From the NCBI GenBank assembly GCA_944390125.1, contig CALXOX010000002.1, forward strand, positions 62,001-126,000: a stretch of DNA of 64,000 nt, read 5' to 3'. Origin of the DNA: an uncultured Alphaproteobacteria bacterium (GTDB lineage: Bacteria > Pseudomonadota > Alphaproteobacteria > Rs-D84). Made by a program: the position numbers and the translations under genes. The notes beneath the pieces were generated by a model that searched no databases, was not told where the DNA came from, and saw only the letters and a list, made by a program, of their open reading frames with translations. Shown here piece after piece: positions 33,856 through 43,972 of this stretch (positions are counted from its first letter, which is position 1; each line of letters opens with the position of its first letter).

Positions 33856-35850
33856 TTACCATATTTTAACACGTTTCTCTGGTGCCAGATACATCTTGTC
33901 TGTCGGTGTGATATTGAATGCATCGTACCATGCATCAATATGCGGCAGTATGCCGTTCACGCGCCATTCCCCAAGAGAGTGTTCGTCCATTTTTGTCAGG
34001 CGGATTGCTTCTGCATCACGAATGTTTTGTGCCCAAACACCGGCATAAGCAATAAAGAATCTTTGCTCTGATGTTAGGCCATTGATTGTGTCACTTGGTG
34101 TTGCAAAGTTTTTATATGCGGTATATGAAACTGTTACACCACCATAGTCCGCTAAGTTTTCGCCCAACGTAAATTCTCCGTTGGCATTCACGCCTGGGGC
34201 GATTTCTATTTTATTAAAGAAATCTTTCATTACGTTGGCACGTTTTGTGAAAGCTTCTGCATCTGTCTCTGTCCACCAGTCACGCAAGTTTCCATTCTTA
34301 TCAAACTGACGGCCAGAATCATCAAACCCGTGTGTCATTTCGTGGCCAATTACGCTGCCAATTGCTGCGTAATTAAATGCATCATCTGCTGCCATATCAA
34401 AGAATGGGTATTGTAATATTCCTGCTGGGAAACATACTTCATTAGTTGAAGGGTCGTAATATGCATTTACTTCATGTGCGTTCATGTACCAAATAGTTGG
34501 GTCTTGTTTTTGGCCAATTTTATTCAGCCAAAATGCGTCTTCAAATTCAGAAACACGAACTACGTTTTCCCACAATGATGCCTCTGCACTGATATTCAAG
34601 TCTGAATAGTCGCACCATTTGTCTGGGTAACCAATTTTTGCTTTAAACGTATTCAGTTTTTCCAGCGCTTGCGTTTTTGTTTCATCGGACATCCAGACCA
34701 GATTTTCTATGCGCATACCTAATGCACGCTGTAAGTTTTTTACTAGGTGTTGCATGCGTTCTTTTGCTGCGGCAGAAAAATATTTTTCAACATACAACCG
34801 ACCTATTTCTTCGCCTAAAGAACCGTCTAATAGAGCAACTGCACGTTTCCAACGTGGTTTTTGCTCTTTTTGACCAGCCATAGTGCGGTTATAGAAATCA
34901 AACGAAATTTCATAAGTTTTATCATCTAAAACGGTATCTGCAGCACTAATAATACGATATTTTAGATAATCTTTAATTAAATCTAAATCTGTATCGTTCA
35001 TAATGGCGATGGATTCAGCAATTGCTTCTGGCTGATTTATATTTATTTCTTTCGCTGTTATTGCGCCGCGTGCTGTCAAATACGCATCCCAATCAAAGTT
35101 CGTAAATTTCTCTTTTACTTCGCTGATTGGCATTTTGTGATAATTAGCGTTCGGGTCACGTAATTTTTCTTTCGGATAGAAAGATTTTGCCATGCGTTCT
35201 TCTAATGCATATAATTTTTCGGCATCAATAGAAAGTCCAAAATTTTGTGTTTGTTTTGTTATAAATTCAAGATATTTTTTTCGAATTTCGACAGACTTTT
35301 CGTCCTGGTCAAAATAATAGTCTCTTGATAAACCCAGCCCGCCTTGTCCAATGTTGTATAAATAGTACTCGCTATTTTTTTCATCTAATGCCACGCCATC
35401 GCCCCAGAAAGCCGATGAAAAATGGTGCATTTTTCCGAGGTATGTTGGTAATTCAGATTTTGTCTTTATTTCATCTATTTCATCTAGATACTTTTTAATG
35501 GGCGCGATTTTATCAGAATTTAATTTTTCTTCATTCATTGCAATGGAATATAGTGTTCCGATTTTACCTGTGTCTGTTTCTGCAATTTCACGTACACGTT
35601 GCAAATTCGTATCGTGTAATATTTCGAAAGAACCGTATCTAGAATAATCATCTGGAATAGGATTTGCTTTTTGCCATCCCAAAGTTGCGTAATCATAAAA
35701 ATTATCACCTGGACGAATTGAAGAGTCCATGTTTTCTGCTTTGATTCCAGTTGTCATAACTACCTCCTTTGGTCTGGTAATAAAGTATGCCGTAATAACT
35801 GCGAATACAACTGCAATTATTCCAATGACATTTAAAAATTTATGTTGCAT
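33856..35850 (-). CDS. M13-family (neprilysin/PepO-type) zinc metallopeptidase
   Basis: The 664-residue protein has an N-terminal membrane anchor (about residues 7-26), an M13 N-domain, and the catalytic domain. The zinc site is VIGHEMTHGFDDSGRQFD, and the third ligand is in GENLADYGG. The end (DKMYLAPEKRVKIW) is typical of complete M13 enzymes. The protease likely faces the periplasm and cuts peptides. It starts 5 bases after hemW ends, with its GAGG ribosome-binding site inside the hemW end, so the two are cotranscribed. Confidence 0.93.
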   Translation of the reverse strand: MQHKFLNVIGIIAVVFAVITAYFITRPKEVVMTTGIKAENMDSSIRPGDNFYDYATLGWQKANPIPDDYSRYGSFEILHDTNLQRVREIAETDTGKIGTLYSIAMNEEKLNSDKIAPIKKYLDEIDEIKTKSELPTYLGKMHHFSSAFWGDGVALDEKNSEYYLYNIGQGGLGLSRDYYFDQDEKSVEIRKKYLEFITKQTQNFGLSIDAEKLYALEERMAKSFYPKEKLRDPNANYHKMPISEVKEKFTNFDWDAYLTARGAITAKEININQPEAIAESIAIMNDTDLDLIKDYLKYRIISAADTVLDDKTYEISFDFYNRTMAGQKEQKPRWKRAVALLDGSLGEEIGRLYVEKYFSAAAKERMQHLVKNLQRALGMRIENLVWMSDETKTQALEKLNTFKAKIGYPDKWCDYSDLNISAEASLWENVVRVSEFEDAFWLNKIGQKQDPTIWYMNAHEVNAYYDPSTNEVCFPAGILQYPFFDMAADDAFNYAAIGSVIGHEMTHGFDDSGRQFDKNGNLRDWWTETDAEAFTKRANVMKDFFNKIEIAPGVNANGEFTLGENLADYGGVTVSYTAYKNFATPSDTINGLTSEQRFFIAYAGVWAQNIRDAEAIRLTKMDEHSLGEWRVNGILPHIDAWYDAFNITPTDKMYLAPEKRVKIW

Positions 35851-35855
35851 TTAAA

Positions 35856-36914
35856 TTACCTCATTAAATTTAGTATTAAATCGTCTAAAATCAACATGCC
35901 TTTTTCTGTTGCAGAAATTCTGTTGTCGAGCGTTTTTTGTAACAGTTCAGGGTTGTCAATAACGTATTGCATATTTATTATTTTTTCTACGTCGCTGTCA
36001 AGGTAAACGCCACGTGTTTGACGAAGCCCTGTTATTACGCGTTCTTCAGCGCGTGCTGTATTGGACAGTTTTTCAAATTTTTCATTGTTTCCCAGTTGTT
36101 CGTACCATTGGTTGTCTATGAATATTCTGCCAGCAGCTCCTTGGCCAATGCCAATATAAGGTGCGCCGTCCCATATGTTTAAATTGTGTTTACATTCTTC
36201 TCCAATCACCGCATAGTTAGATACTTCATAACGCGGTAATTTTAAGTATTCTGAGATTGCGGAATACATATCAGCCATTTCTTCGTTAGAAGGCATTTTC
36301 AGATTCATTCTTCCAAATGGCGTATCTGGTTCTATGGTTAGTTCATACATTGAACAGTGTTTTAGATTCAAAGAATTTATATCTTTGCAAGTTTGTATAA
36401 CGTCTTCGACTGTTTCGTTTGGTAATCCATAGATAAAATCAGCAGATAATCTAATATTTTTCTTTTGGGCAATGCTTATTATGTTTAGTGCGGTTTTGGT
36501 ATCGTGTCGCCGTCCTAAGAACTTTAACTTTTCATCATTTAAAGATTGTACACCAATTGATAATCTGTTGGCACCGGCATTGATAAATTCTGATAATTTG
36601 TCTTCGTTTATAGTGCCAGGATTAGCTTCCAAAGTGATTTCGCAATCATTATTGATTGATAATGCTGAATTTATGATTGATATAATTTTATCAAATGTTT
36701 TGGTTGGCATTAGTGACGGCGTGCCGCCACCAAAAAATATGGTTGGTACAGAAATTTTGCCCAGTTTTTGTGCCCAGTATTTTATTTCTTCTATTATATT
36801 ATTTTCATAAAGTTCCCAATTTGGCATAGCGCAAGCACGAGAAAAGAAAGCGCAATAGTTGCATTTGGATATGCAGTAAGGAACATGAATATATATGTTA
36901 TGAGGTACGACCAT
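35856..36914 (-). CDS. hemW: Radical SAM protein HemW
   Basis: HemW is a coproporphyrinogen-oxidase-like radical SAM protein now viewed as a heme chaperone. The protein (352 residues) has the CISKCNYCAFFS cluster, with Cys at positions 1, 5 and 8 of the motif plus the downstream aromatic HemW-type residues. It also has FFGGGTPSL, EANPGT and RLSIGVQSLN. True HemN has one more Cys (CxxxCxxCxC), which is absent here, so HemW is preferred. The N-terminus VPHNIYIHVPYC fits the family. No strong ribosome-binding site is seen at 36914. Confidence 0.9.
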   Translation of the reverse strand: MVVPHNIYIHVPYCISKCNYCAFFSRACAMPNWELYENNIIEEIKYWAQKLGKISVPTIFFGGGTPSLMPTKTFDKIISIINSALSINNDCEITLEANPGTINEDKLSEFINAGANRLSIGVQSLNDEKLKFLGRRHDTKTALNIISIAQKKNIRLSADFIYGLPNETVEDVIQTCKDINSLNLKHCSMYELTIEPDTPFGRMNLKMPSNEEMADMYSAISEYLKLPRYEVSNYAVIGEECKHNLNIWDGAPYIGIGQGAAGRIFIDNQWYEQLGNNEKFEKLSNTARAEERVITGLRQTRGVYLDSDVEKIINMQYVIDNPELLQKTLDNRISATEKGMLILDDLILNLMR

Positions 36915-37025
36915 GCCGATATTCTATACAAAATAGTTTAGAAATCCAGTTTTTGATTATTTATGCAAAAAAAGTGCTTTCAATAGAAATAATTTTTATG
37001 TTAGAATACTTTTAACAATGTAGGT

Positions 37026-38498
37026 ATGAATACAGGAAGGCTATCATTTTTATGCGGAATTCTGGCGCCCTTGACGGCATTTGCGTCGAACGAGGGTGTT
37101 CCGTCTTATTATCAAACAGAGACAACGACTGCTAATCAGGCAGCGTATGGTCAATATGCAAGTCAGGGTTATACAAAGTATGTTGGTCAATCTGGAAATA
37201 AGCAGATTGTGGGCAGTCAATCGTATTCTTATCAGGTTCCGCGTCCGACTGTAAGTACTAATGTTGGTGCAATGACTGCTAATGGTATTGCATTACCGAC
37301 GGAAGATAAAACTAATGTTTACGCGACTTATACTCGTCGTTTTGCAGATTTTGAATTCAAAACAGGTGTAAATTCTGTTTTGGAATGGGATGATATGGTG
37401 TTTAATGAAATTGGTGTTGGCGTGCAACACAATTTCAGCGTACGTAATTTTGATATGTTCGCGTATGGTGAATATAGTATGGGCTTTATGTCGCATGGTG
37501 GCATGTCCATGGACTATGACTTAGAACCATATGATAATTCTAAACCAAACGAAGGTATTTTTACGATATCTGTTGGTGATCAAACGGGACGTACGAATCA
37601 TTTCAAAGTTGGAATTGGTGCTCACCATATTTGGGATATAGGTGGTTGGAAGTTATCACCGTCTTTTGGTTATGAAATCTTTAATCATAATTTAGAGATG
37701 TCAGACCATTATTATCCGAATCCAGGTATATTCTTACCATTGATGACCAATAATGGTGATTACGTATACGGCGATTTGGAGGGTAATTATTATTCTGTGC
37801 CAATCAATATGGAGGCTCCAGATGATTGGTATCAGGTATGTATGTCGCCAGAGGATATCAAGTTAGTTCAAACATCTAATTCAGGTGGTATTTTTGGTCT
37901 AGGCACAAGTTTGATTACTGGTGATTACAATCCAGATATGGGATATATTCCTTGGGGTGTAGATTCTGGCGAGTGCGTAATTATTGGTGGTGATGGCCCT
38001 GTTATTGTTGAGGGTACGACGCATATTTATAACACAACCTGGTCTGGTTTTTATGTAGGGTTGGAAATAGAAAAGCAGATGACGTTGGCTGATAAATTGC
38101 GTTTTTATTTCCAGGTAGGTTTGCCGAATTATTCGTCTGAAGGGACTTGGCCGAACCGTACTGATTGGCAACAAAATCCGAGCTTTATTGACGAAGGCAG
38201 CAACGGTGCATATTCATATGCGGCAGAGATGGAATATAATTATAGAATTTCTGATCGTATGCAGTTAGCGATAAAGGTTGATACTAATTTATTCTATGTT
38301 GGTAATATAGGTGGTGAACTGTATTTAGCAGAGTACTCACAATGGTTGGTTGACGAAAACGGTTATTATGTTACCGATGATAATGGTTTGCCAATTTTGG
38401 AAACTGTTCCGGCGCAAACTGTTTATATTAGCGATCAATTAGAGCATGCTACTTGGCAGTCTTTCGGTTTGCATGTTGGTTTAAAATACTCATTTTAA
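37026..38498 (+). CDS. Predicted outer-membrane beta-barrel protein, 490 aa
   Basis: A signal peptide (MNTGRLSFLCGILAPLTAFA) is followed by a Tyr/Gln/Ser-rich linker. After about residue 95 there are regularly alternating amphipathic strands rich in Tyr, Gly and Asn, ending in the barrel signature LHVGLKYSF with a C-terminal Phe. No named family is recognised. The lytic transglycosylase gene starts 12 bases downstream, so the two may be cotranscribed. Confidence 0.75.
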   Translation: MNTGRLSFLCGILAPLTAFASNEGVPSYYQTETTTANQAAYGQYASQGYTKYVGQSGNKQIVGSQSYSYQVPRPTVSTNVGAMTANGIALPTEDKTNVYATYTRRFADFEFKTGVNSVLEWDDMVFNEIGVGVQHNFSVRNFDMFAYGEYSMGFMSHGGMSMDYDLEPYDNSKPNEGIFTISVGDQTGRTNHFKVGIGAHHIWDIGGWKLSPSFGYEIFNHNLEMSDHYYPNPGIFLPLMTNNGDYVYGDLEGNYYSVPINMEAPDDWYQVCMSPEDIKLVQTSNSGGIFGLGTSLITGDYNPDMGYIPWGVDSGECVIIGGDGPVIVEGTTHIYNTTWSGFYVGLEIEKQMTLADKLRFYFQVGLPNYSSEGTWPNRTDWQQNPSFIDEGSNGAYSYAAEMEYNYRISDRMQLAIKVDTNLFYVGNIGGELYLAEYSQWLVDENGYYVTDDNGLPILETVPAQTVYISDQLEHATWQSFGLHVGLKYSF

Positions 38499-38510
38499 GG
38501 GGTGCGTAAT

Positions 38511-39602
38511 ATGAAGAAAAGTTCTTTAATCGCACGCCTAGTGGGCGTTGCGATGGTGTTTTTTTTGCCACTATCTGCGCATGCTGATGTGGGGGCGTTT
38601 GATGTAGATCGTTGGTATGAAATATTGGGAGATATTCGTACACGCGCAATCGCACAAAATATTTCGAAAGATACTATAGATGCAACGTTAAAATACCCTG
38701 CGTTTATTCCCGCAATTGTAAAAAGTGATAGAAATCAGGCTGAATTTAAATTGACTTTGGATGGTTATTTGGCCCGTACTGTAAATCAACGTCGGATAGA
38801 GCAGGGGCGTAAAATGGCCAAAACGTACCCAACAATGCTGTCTCGTGTAGAAAATAAGTATGGTGTACAACCACATGTGATATTGGCTTTTTGGGGATTG
38901 GAATCTAATTATGGGGAATATCGCGCAGCGCATAAGTTGACGGACGCTTTTTTAACCTTGATTTACGAGGGGCGCAGGGAAACTTTTTTTGGGAATCAAT
39001 TATTAGCACTTATGAAAATTGCTGATGATAATGGTTTGGATATAAACGATATTCATGGCAGTTGGGCTGGTGCAATGGGGCATTTTCAGTTTATACCAAC
39101 GACATTGCAGCAGTATGGCGCGGATGGCAATGGTGACGGGAAAATAGATATTATACATAGTGTTGGAGACGCTATGTTTAGTGCTGGTAATTATCTGCAT
39201 AAGCTAGGTTGGAATCCGAATGAAAAAATTGTTCGCAAGGTTATATTGCCTGGAAACTTTGATATTTCTTTGTTAGATGGGAAGACTAAAAAGTCTTTAA
39301 CTGAATGGGCATATATGGGGGTAATGAATCCGGATGGGACAACTATACCGACGGCAGATATGGTTGCTGGTTTAGTTGCGGATGTAAATCAAATCCAAGA
39401 GCAACGTGCAGCGGCAATTGCTGCAGCTGCGGCGAATGTTGCAACTGGGGTTGTTGATCCAAATGCAATTGATACAGACGTTGCGCCGCAACCAGTTATA
39501 TATGCGTATTTGACGTATCCGAATTTTTATAGAATCAAGAAGTGGAACAGCTCGAATTGGTATGCAATAGCAGTGGCCACCTTGGCGGATGAGTTGAGAT
39601 AA
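38511..39602 (+). CDS. Lytic murein transglycosylase, MltB family
   Basis: This exported enzyme cuts peptidoglycan glycan to 1,6-anhydro ends. The ATG at 38511 follows AAGGGGTG and gives a signal peptide ending in SAHA. The catalytic Glu is in FWGLESNYG. The block GSWAGAMGHFQFIPTT and YGADGNGDGKID are diagnostic of SLT_2/MltB proteins. No lipobox Cys is present, so it is soluble in the periplasm rather than lipid-anchored like Escherichia coli MltB. An Ala-rich segment interrupts the C-terminal half near residues 290-310. Confidence 0.92.
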   Translation: MKKSSLIARLVGVAMVFFLPLSAHADVGAFDVDRWYEILGDIRTRAIAQNISKDTIDATLKYPAFIPAIVKSDRNQAEFKLTLDGYLARTVNQRRIEQGRKMAKTYPTMLSRVENKYGVQPHVILAFWGLESNYGEYRAAHKLTDAFLTLIYEGRRETFFGNQLLALMKIADDNGLDINDIHGSWAGAMGHFQFIPTTLQQYGADGNGDGKIDIIHSVGDAMFSAGNYLHKLGWNPNEKIVRKVILPGNFDISLLDGKTKKSLTEWAYMGVMNPDGTTIPTADMVAGLVADVNQIQEQRAAAIAAAAANVATGVVDPNAIDTDVAPQPVIYAYLTYPNFYRIKKWNSSNWYAIAVATLADELR

Positions 39603-39672
39603 TAAAATAATTGAAAAAGGCGGATTTCTTTGCTATTCTTGATAGGGTATAAGTATTAAAAGGGACTATCTT

Positions 39673-40632
39673 ATGGCTATCAAGGTTCGTGATTACGAAG
39701 TTCGTTTGACACGTAATAAAGAAGAACGTCGTCAAGTTCGTCAGTTGCGTTATGAAGTGTTCGTTGAAGAAGAGGGGGCTTCTGCCACAGAAGAACAAAA
39801 AAATCTTCGCGAAGAATATGATTCTTTCGATCGTTATGCAGAGTATATGGCTGTATTTCATAATGGTAAGATTGTTGGAACGTATCGCATAATTGACCGT
39901 AATGCGGCCGAAAAAATGGGTAGTTTCTATACTGAATCTGAATTTAATATTTCCAAGATAAAAAAAGTAGACGGAAATATCGCAGAAATGTCTCGTGCTT
40001 GCGTCAATCGTGAATATCGTGATAATGCGTTGGTTATGCGAATGTTGTGGGCGGGTCTTGGCGAATATGTTGTTCGTCGTAAAATAGCAATTTTGTTTGG
40101 TGTTGCCTCTTGGGTTGGTACAAAGACAGTAGAATCTGCGCAGGCAATATCTTATTTGTATTACAATCATTTAACACCTTTGGGATTGCGTGCAACAGTA
40201 TTGTCGGAAAATTTTGCAGAAGGTGTAAATCCAAAGTTATCACGTATGAATATTTTACCACGTGAATTTGTTGATGAGACGGACGCTCGTCGTCAAATGA
40301 CACCTCTTATCAAGGGGTATTTGCGTTTGGGCGCAACGTTTGGGAAGGGTGTGTTTATTGATAAACCATTTAATTCTTATGATGTGTTTGTGATGGTTCA
40401 GACCAAGAATATTGACGCGGCTTATCAAAAACATTTCTTGGGACGTGAAAATGCGTTAGAGCATCTGGATGTAAAAGATGGCACTTTAAAGACAGTTGGA
40501 AAGATAATGTTATTCCCTGTAACAGGTTCATTTAAAGTTGTTCGTGCATTGTTTGAATTTTTGCTACGAGAAGATGCGGCTGACGCTGAATTGATTGATG
40601 ACCCAAAAGAAGACGACGAGGAACACGAGTAA
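39673..40632 (+). CDS. olsB: Ornithine acyltransferase-like GNAT protein (OlsB type)
   Basis: OlsB transfers a 3-hydroxyacyl chain from ACP to ornithine, the first step of ornithine-lipid synthesis. The 319-residue protein matches the autoinducer-synthase-like acetyltransferase fold. It begins VRLTRNKEERRQVRQLRYEVFVEE and has the conserved VGTYRII and EMSRACVN blocks. The next gene is an OlsA/PlsC-like acyltransferase 1 base downstream, which supports the pathway. The last 50 residues are an acidic extension. Confidence 0.85.
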   Translation: MAIKVRDYEVRLTRNKEERRQVRQLRYEVFVEEEGASATEEQKNLREEYDSFDRYAEYMAVFHNGKIVGTYRIIDRNAAEKMGSFYTESEFNISKIKKVDGNIAEMSRACVNREYRDNALVMRMLWAGLGEYVVRRKIAILFGVASWVGTKTVESAQAISYLYYNHLTPLGLRATVLSENFAEGVNPKLSRMNILPREFVDETDARRQMTPLIKGYLRLGATFGKGVFIDKPFNSYDVFVMVQTKNIDAAYQKHFLGRENALEHLDVKDGTLKTVGKIMLFPVTGSFKVVRALFEFLLREDAADAELIDDPKEDDEEHE

Positions 40633-40633
40633 A

Positions 40634-41464
40634 ATGGGACGCGTTAGACGGCAGAATATTTTTAACACGACAAGCGCGGCAATAAAATTTGCTGCATTTT
40701 GGGTTATGGTCGTTATTCAACTGCCAATAATATTACTGTTGCCAAAAGGTAAAGTTTCTGTTTGGTATATGGGCGTCTTTATGCGTGTTTTGTTGGTATT
40801 GTCTGGCATAAAGATTCGTGTACATGGGGAGATATCAAATCACAGACCACTATTGGTAATAGCAAACCACATTTCTATATTTGAAATTGCAACTTTCCCT
40901 GTCGCATTTGGTGGCAGTTTTGTTGCGAAAAAAGACATAGAATCGTGGCCATTGGTTGGCTGGGTTGCTCGTAAATTTGGTGTTGTTTTTGTAGATCGCA
41001 GACCGTCACATGCGATAGAGGCGTTGAAGCAGGTTCAAGAAACATTGGCCAAAGTATCGTATCCTGTTTTTTTGTTTCCAGAGGGAACTACGACAAATGG
41101 CGCATATGTAAAACAATTTAAGAGTACTCTGTTCAACTTTGTTGAAAATTCTAATGTATTGGTGCAACCGCTTGTGATGAATTATCGTTATCGTGACGGT
41201 GGTGTAATTAGTGATGAAGATTTGGCGGAACACTTTGGTTATTTTGCGAATGAAAAGCAAGATATGGGACCGTTGTGTTCTAAAGAGCGTAGCGCATTTG
41301 GTCAAGTTTTTCATATAATGATGTTGGGTGGATTTTTAGTAGAGTTGACTGTTTTACCGCCTCCGCCCCTGGCGGGTATGGATAGAAAGCAGATTGCGGA
41401 AAGTTTGCAGAAAATAGTTTCCGACAAATATATGGAATTAAAAGATAAAGAAGCGACAAAATAA
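40634..41464 (+). CDS. olsA: 1-acylglycerol-3-phosphate/lyso-ornithine-lipid acyltransferase (OlsA/PlsC type)
   Basis: This protein of the PlsC family has the acyltransferase motifs NHISIFE (the usual NHxxxxD with Glu in place of Asp), GVVFVDRR and FPEGTTTNG. Two hydrophobic helices near the N-terminus place it in the inner membrane. The start ATG at 40634 is one base after the olsB stop, with GAGGA upstream. The frame from 40595 overlaps olsB and is not preferred. Next to olsB it probably adds the second acyl chain of ornithine lipids, although a PlsC role cannot be excluded. Confidence 0.8.
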   Translation: MGRVRRQNIFNTTSAAIKFAAFWVMVVIQLPIILLLPKGKVSVWYMGVFMRVLLVLSGIKIRVHGEISNHRPLLVIANHISIFEIATFPVAFGGSFVAKKDIESWPLVGWVARKFGVVFVDRRPSHAIEALKQVQETLAKVSYPVFLFPEGTTTNGAYVKQFKSTLFNFVENSNVLVQPLVMNYRYRDGGVISDEDLAEHFGYFANEKQDMGPLCSKERSAFGQVFHIMMLGGFLVELTVLPPPPLAGMDRKQIAESLQKIVSDKYMELKDKEATK

Positions 41465-41477
41465 AAGAGATTTGATT

Positions 41478-42914
41478 ATGAAGACAGCGATTACTCCGAC
41501 GCGTGCGGAAAATTTTAGCGAGTGGTACCAGAATTTAATTACAGCGGCAGATTTGGCAGAAAATGCTCCTGTTCGTGGGTGCATGACGATTAAACCATAT
41601 GGTTGGGCAATATGGGAGTTGATGCGCGATGAAATGGATAAACGTATCAAGGCTCAAGGAGTACAAAATGCTCAATTCCCGTTGTTGATACCTATCAACT
41701 TTTTCAATAAGGAAGCAGAACATGTTGCAGGTTTTGCAAAAGAAGCTGCGGTCGTAACGCATTATCGCTTAAAAGCAATTGATGGTGTTTTACAGCCAGA
41801 CCCAGATTCTAAATTGACAGAACCATATATTATTCGTCCGACATCTGAAACTATTATTGGTGATGCGATGTCGCGTTGGGTTCAGTCTTATCGTGATTTG
41901 CCGTTGAAGTTAAACCAATGGGTAAATGTTATGCGTTGGGAAATGCGTCCTCGTTTATTCTTGCGTACGTCAGAATTTTATTGGCAAGAAGGTCATAATG
42001 CGTTTGCGACTCATGAAGAGGCAAATGCAGATGCGCGTAGAATGCATAAGATGTACGGTGATTACATGCGTGAAGTATTGGCGATACCTTCTATTATGGG
42101 TGAAAAAACACCAGAAGAACGTTTTGCTGGTGCTGACCACACATATACATTGGAACATATCATGCAAGATGGTAAGGCTTTGCAGGCTGGAACTTCACAT
42201 GATTTGGGACAGCATTTTTCAAAATCTTTTGGCATTCAATATTTGGGGACAGATGGTCAATTAAAGCATGCGTGGACAACGTCTTGGGGTGTTTCCACAC
42301 GTATGATGGGCAGTTTGTTTATGACGCACTCTGACGATGATGGTTTGGTATTACCACCGGCAGTTGCCCCATATCAAGTTGTAATAATTCCAATTACGCG
42401 TGATGAAAATGTTGAAATTTTGAACGCGTATTCTGAAAAGTTAGGCGAACAATTACGTGCAGCGGGTGTTCGTGTTTTGGTAGATACGTCTGATATGCGT
42501 GCGCCAGATAAGATGTGGAAATGGATTAAACGTGGTGTTCCATTGCGTGTAGAAATAGGTGCGCGTGAAATGGAAGAAAACACTGTTACCATTACGCGTC
42601 GTGATTTGGGCAAGGCATCTAAACGTACAATCAGTGATGCAGAATTGTTGCGTGATGTAAAAGACATATTGAATCAGATGCAGCACGATATGTACGATGC
42701 GGTTGTTGAACGTAATAAGACAATGATACATGAAATTGCAGATTTGGCTGCGCTGGAAAGCGCATTGGCTGAAGGCAAGGTTGGATTTTTCCGCATTAAA
42801 AATGAACAGACACAAAATTCAGAGTTTGAAGGTCTGATGGAAAAATACAAGATATCACGTCGATGCTTGGATGATAATAATCCAGAATACGTATATGTTG
42901 CAAAATCATATTAA
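41478..42914 (+). CDS. proS: Prolyl-tRNA synthetase, archaeal/eukaryal-type
   Basis: The 478-residue protein follows the archaeal/eukaryal class (ProS type 3), not the long bacterial class with an editing insert. It begins FSEWYQNLI and has SPVRG-like APVRGCMTIKPYG, RPTSETIIG, NVMRWEMRPRLFLRTSEF and the GTSHDLGQHFSK segment. The start ATG at 41478 is 8 bases after AGAGA. It lacks the INS editing domain. Proteobacteria usually carry the bacterial form, so this gene may have been acquired. It is followed by a strong terminator. Confidence 0.92.
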   Translation: MKTAITPTRAENFSEWYQNLITAADLAENAPVRGCMTIKPYGWAIWELMRDEMDKRIKAQGVQNAQFPLLIPINFFNKEAEHVAGFAKEAAVVTHYRLKAIDGVLQPDPDSKLTEPYIIRPTSETIIGDAMSRWVQSYRDLPLKLNQWVNVMRWEMRPRLFLRTSEFYWQEGHNAFATHEEANADARRMHKMYGDYMREVLAIPSIMGEKTPEERFAGADHTYTLEHIMQDGKALQAGTSHDLGQHFSKSFGIQYLGTDGQLKHAWTTSWGVSTRMMGSLFMTHSDDDGLVLPPAVAPYQVVIIPITRDENVEILNAYSEKLGEQLRAAGVRVLVDTSDMRAPDKMWKWIKRGVPLRVEIGAREMEENTVTITRRDLGKASKRTISDAELLRDVKDILNQMQHDMYDAVVERNKTMIHEIADLAALESALAEGKVGFFRIKNEQTQNSEFEGLMEKYKISRRCLDDNNPEYVYVAKSY

Positions 42915-42940
42915 AAAATCGCCCGTATGGGCGATTTTTT
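42913..42940 (+). terminator. Terminator after proS
   Basis: A perfect 12-bp stem AAAAAATCGCCC/GGGCGATTTTTT with a GTAT loop. A TATAAT at 42945-42950, just beyond, may belong to the lactate dehydrogenase promoter. Confidence 0.9.
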
Positions 42941-42980
42941 ATGATATAATTATAGACGAATAATAAAAGGAAGAGAGAAT

Positions 42981-43913
42981 ATGAAAATTGCAATAATTGG
43001 AATTGGTACGGTTGGCTCTGCCGTTGCAACGGCGGTAAAAAATACGGGTTTTGTGCATGAAATAGTTTTATTTGATAGGGATGGTGTACGTGCACGTGCA
43101 GCTGCAGAAGATTTAGGACATGCAGCAAGTTTTGGTTTTGATGTAAAGATTAGCGCAGTAAGTAATTATCGCGGCATTCGTGGCAGCGATATTGTAATTA
43201 TTGCGGCTGGCGCAAACCAAAAGCCTGGTGAAACGCGTATGGATTTATTGAATAAGAACGCAGAAGTTATAAAAGATATTATTCCACGTGTAATGTCAAA
43301 TGTTGATGCCAAGAAAGTAAAAATTATAATTTTGACTAATCCGTTGGATGTTATGGTTATGTTGGCAACTAAGTTGTCTAAGTTGCCGTCTGGTCGAGTA
43401 ATTGGGACAGGTACAATGCTGGATACTGCACGCCTGCGTACGATTTTGGCTCGCCAGTTAGATGTTTCTACACAATCTATAAACGCATACGTCTTGGGCG
43501 AACATGGTGATAGTAGCGTGGTGGATTGGACGTCTGCGACGGTTGGCGCAGTTGCGTTGGATGATTTTTGTAAACAGATGAAAATCTCATTACCTGCAAC
43601 GACAAGAAATACGATTGAGCACCGTGTAAGAAATGCGGCATATGAAATTATTCGTGGTCGTGGAGCAACTTGGGATGGTATCGGTGCGGCAGCAGCAGAT
43701 TTATTGCGTTGCTTGATAAATGATGAACACAGAATTTTGACTGTCAGCTCCGTCTCTGGGGCTGGAAATGAGATGGTTGCCATGTCGTTGCCACGTATTG
43801 TCGGAGCAAATGGTGTTGTCGCAACGCTTAAACCAAAATTATCAGCAACGGAATCTGCAGGATTACGTCGTAGTGGAAAGGTTATTCGCAAGAATTATGA
43901 TACAATTTCGTAG
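42981..43913 (+). CDS. ldh: L-lactate dehydrogenase
   Basis: This NAD-dependent enzyme of the LDH/MDH family reduces pyruvate to lactate. The 310-residue protein has the nucleotide loop GIGTVGSA, the catalytic His in GEHGDSS, and Arg in the substrate loop NQKPGETRMDLL. The Gln at the specificity position (ANQKPG) favours pyruvate over oxaloacetate, because malate dehydrogenases have Arg there. The presence of LDH suggests lactate-forming fermentation. No allosteric site can be judged. Confidence 0.9.
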   Translation: MKIAIIGIGTVGSAVATAVKNTGFVHEIVLFDRDGVRARAAAEDLGHAASFGFDVKISAVSNYRGIRGSDIVIIAAGANQKPGETRMDLLNKNAEVIKDIIPRVMSNVDAKKVKIIILTNPLDVMVMLATKLSKLPSGRVIGTGTMLDTARLRTILARQLDVSTQSINAYVLGEHGDSSVVDWTSATVGAVALDDFCKQMKISLPATTRNTIEHRVRNAAYEIIRGRGATWDGIGAAAADLLRCLINDEHRILTVSSVSGAGNEMVAMSLPRIVGANGVVATLKPKLSATESAGLRRSGKVIRKNYDTIS

Positions 43914-43944
43914 TTCGGATAACAATCCGATTTATAAGATAGTG

Positions 43945-43972
43945 CCCTCGTGTTATAGTTTTAATACGGGGG
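43945..43972 (+). promoter_or_regulatory. Hairpin that encloses the Shine-Dalgarno sequence of the next gene
   Basis: An 11-bp stem CCCTCGTGTTA/TAATACGGGGG, with two wobbles, closes a TAGTTT loop. The 3' arm ends in GGGGG (43968-43972), the likely ribosome-binding site 9 bases before the ATG at 43982. It could control translation of the small GNAT gene or act as a weak end signal for ldh. No T tract follows. Confidence 0.5.

Noticed and set aside
43166-43891. Minus-strand 241-residue frame inside ldh
   Set aside because: It is fully antisense to a well-supported dehydrogenase gene.
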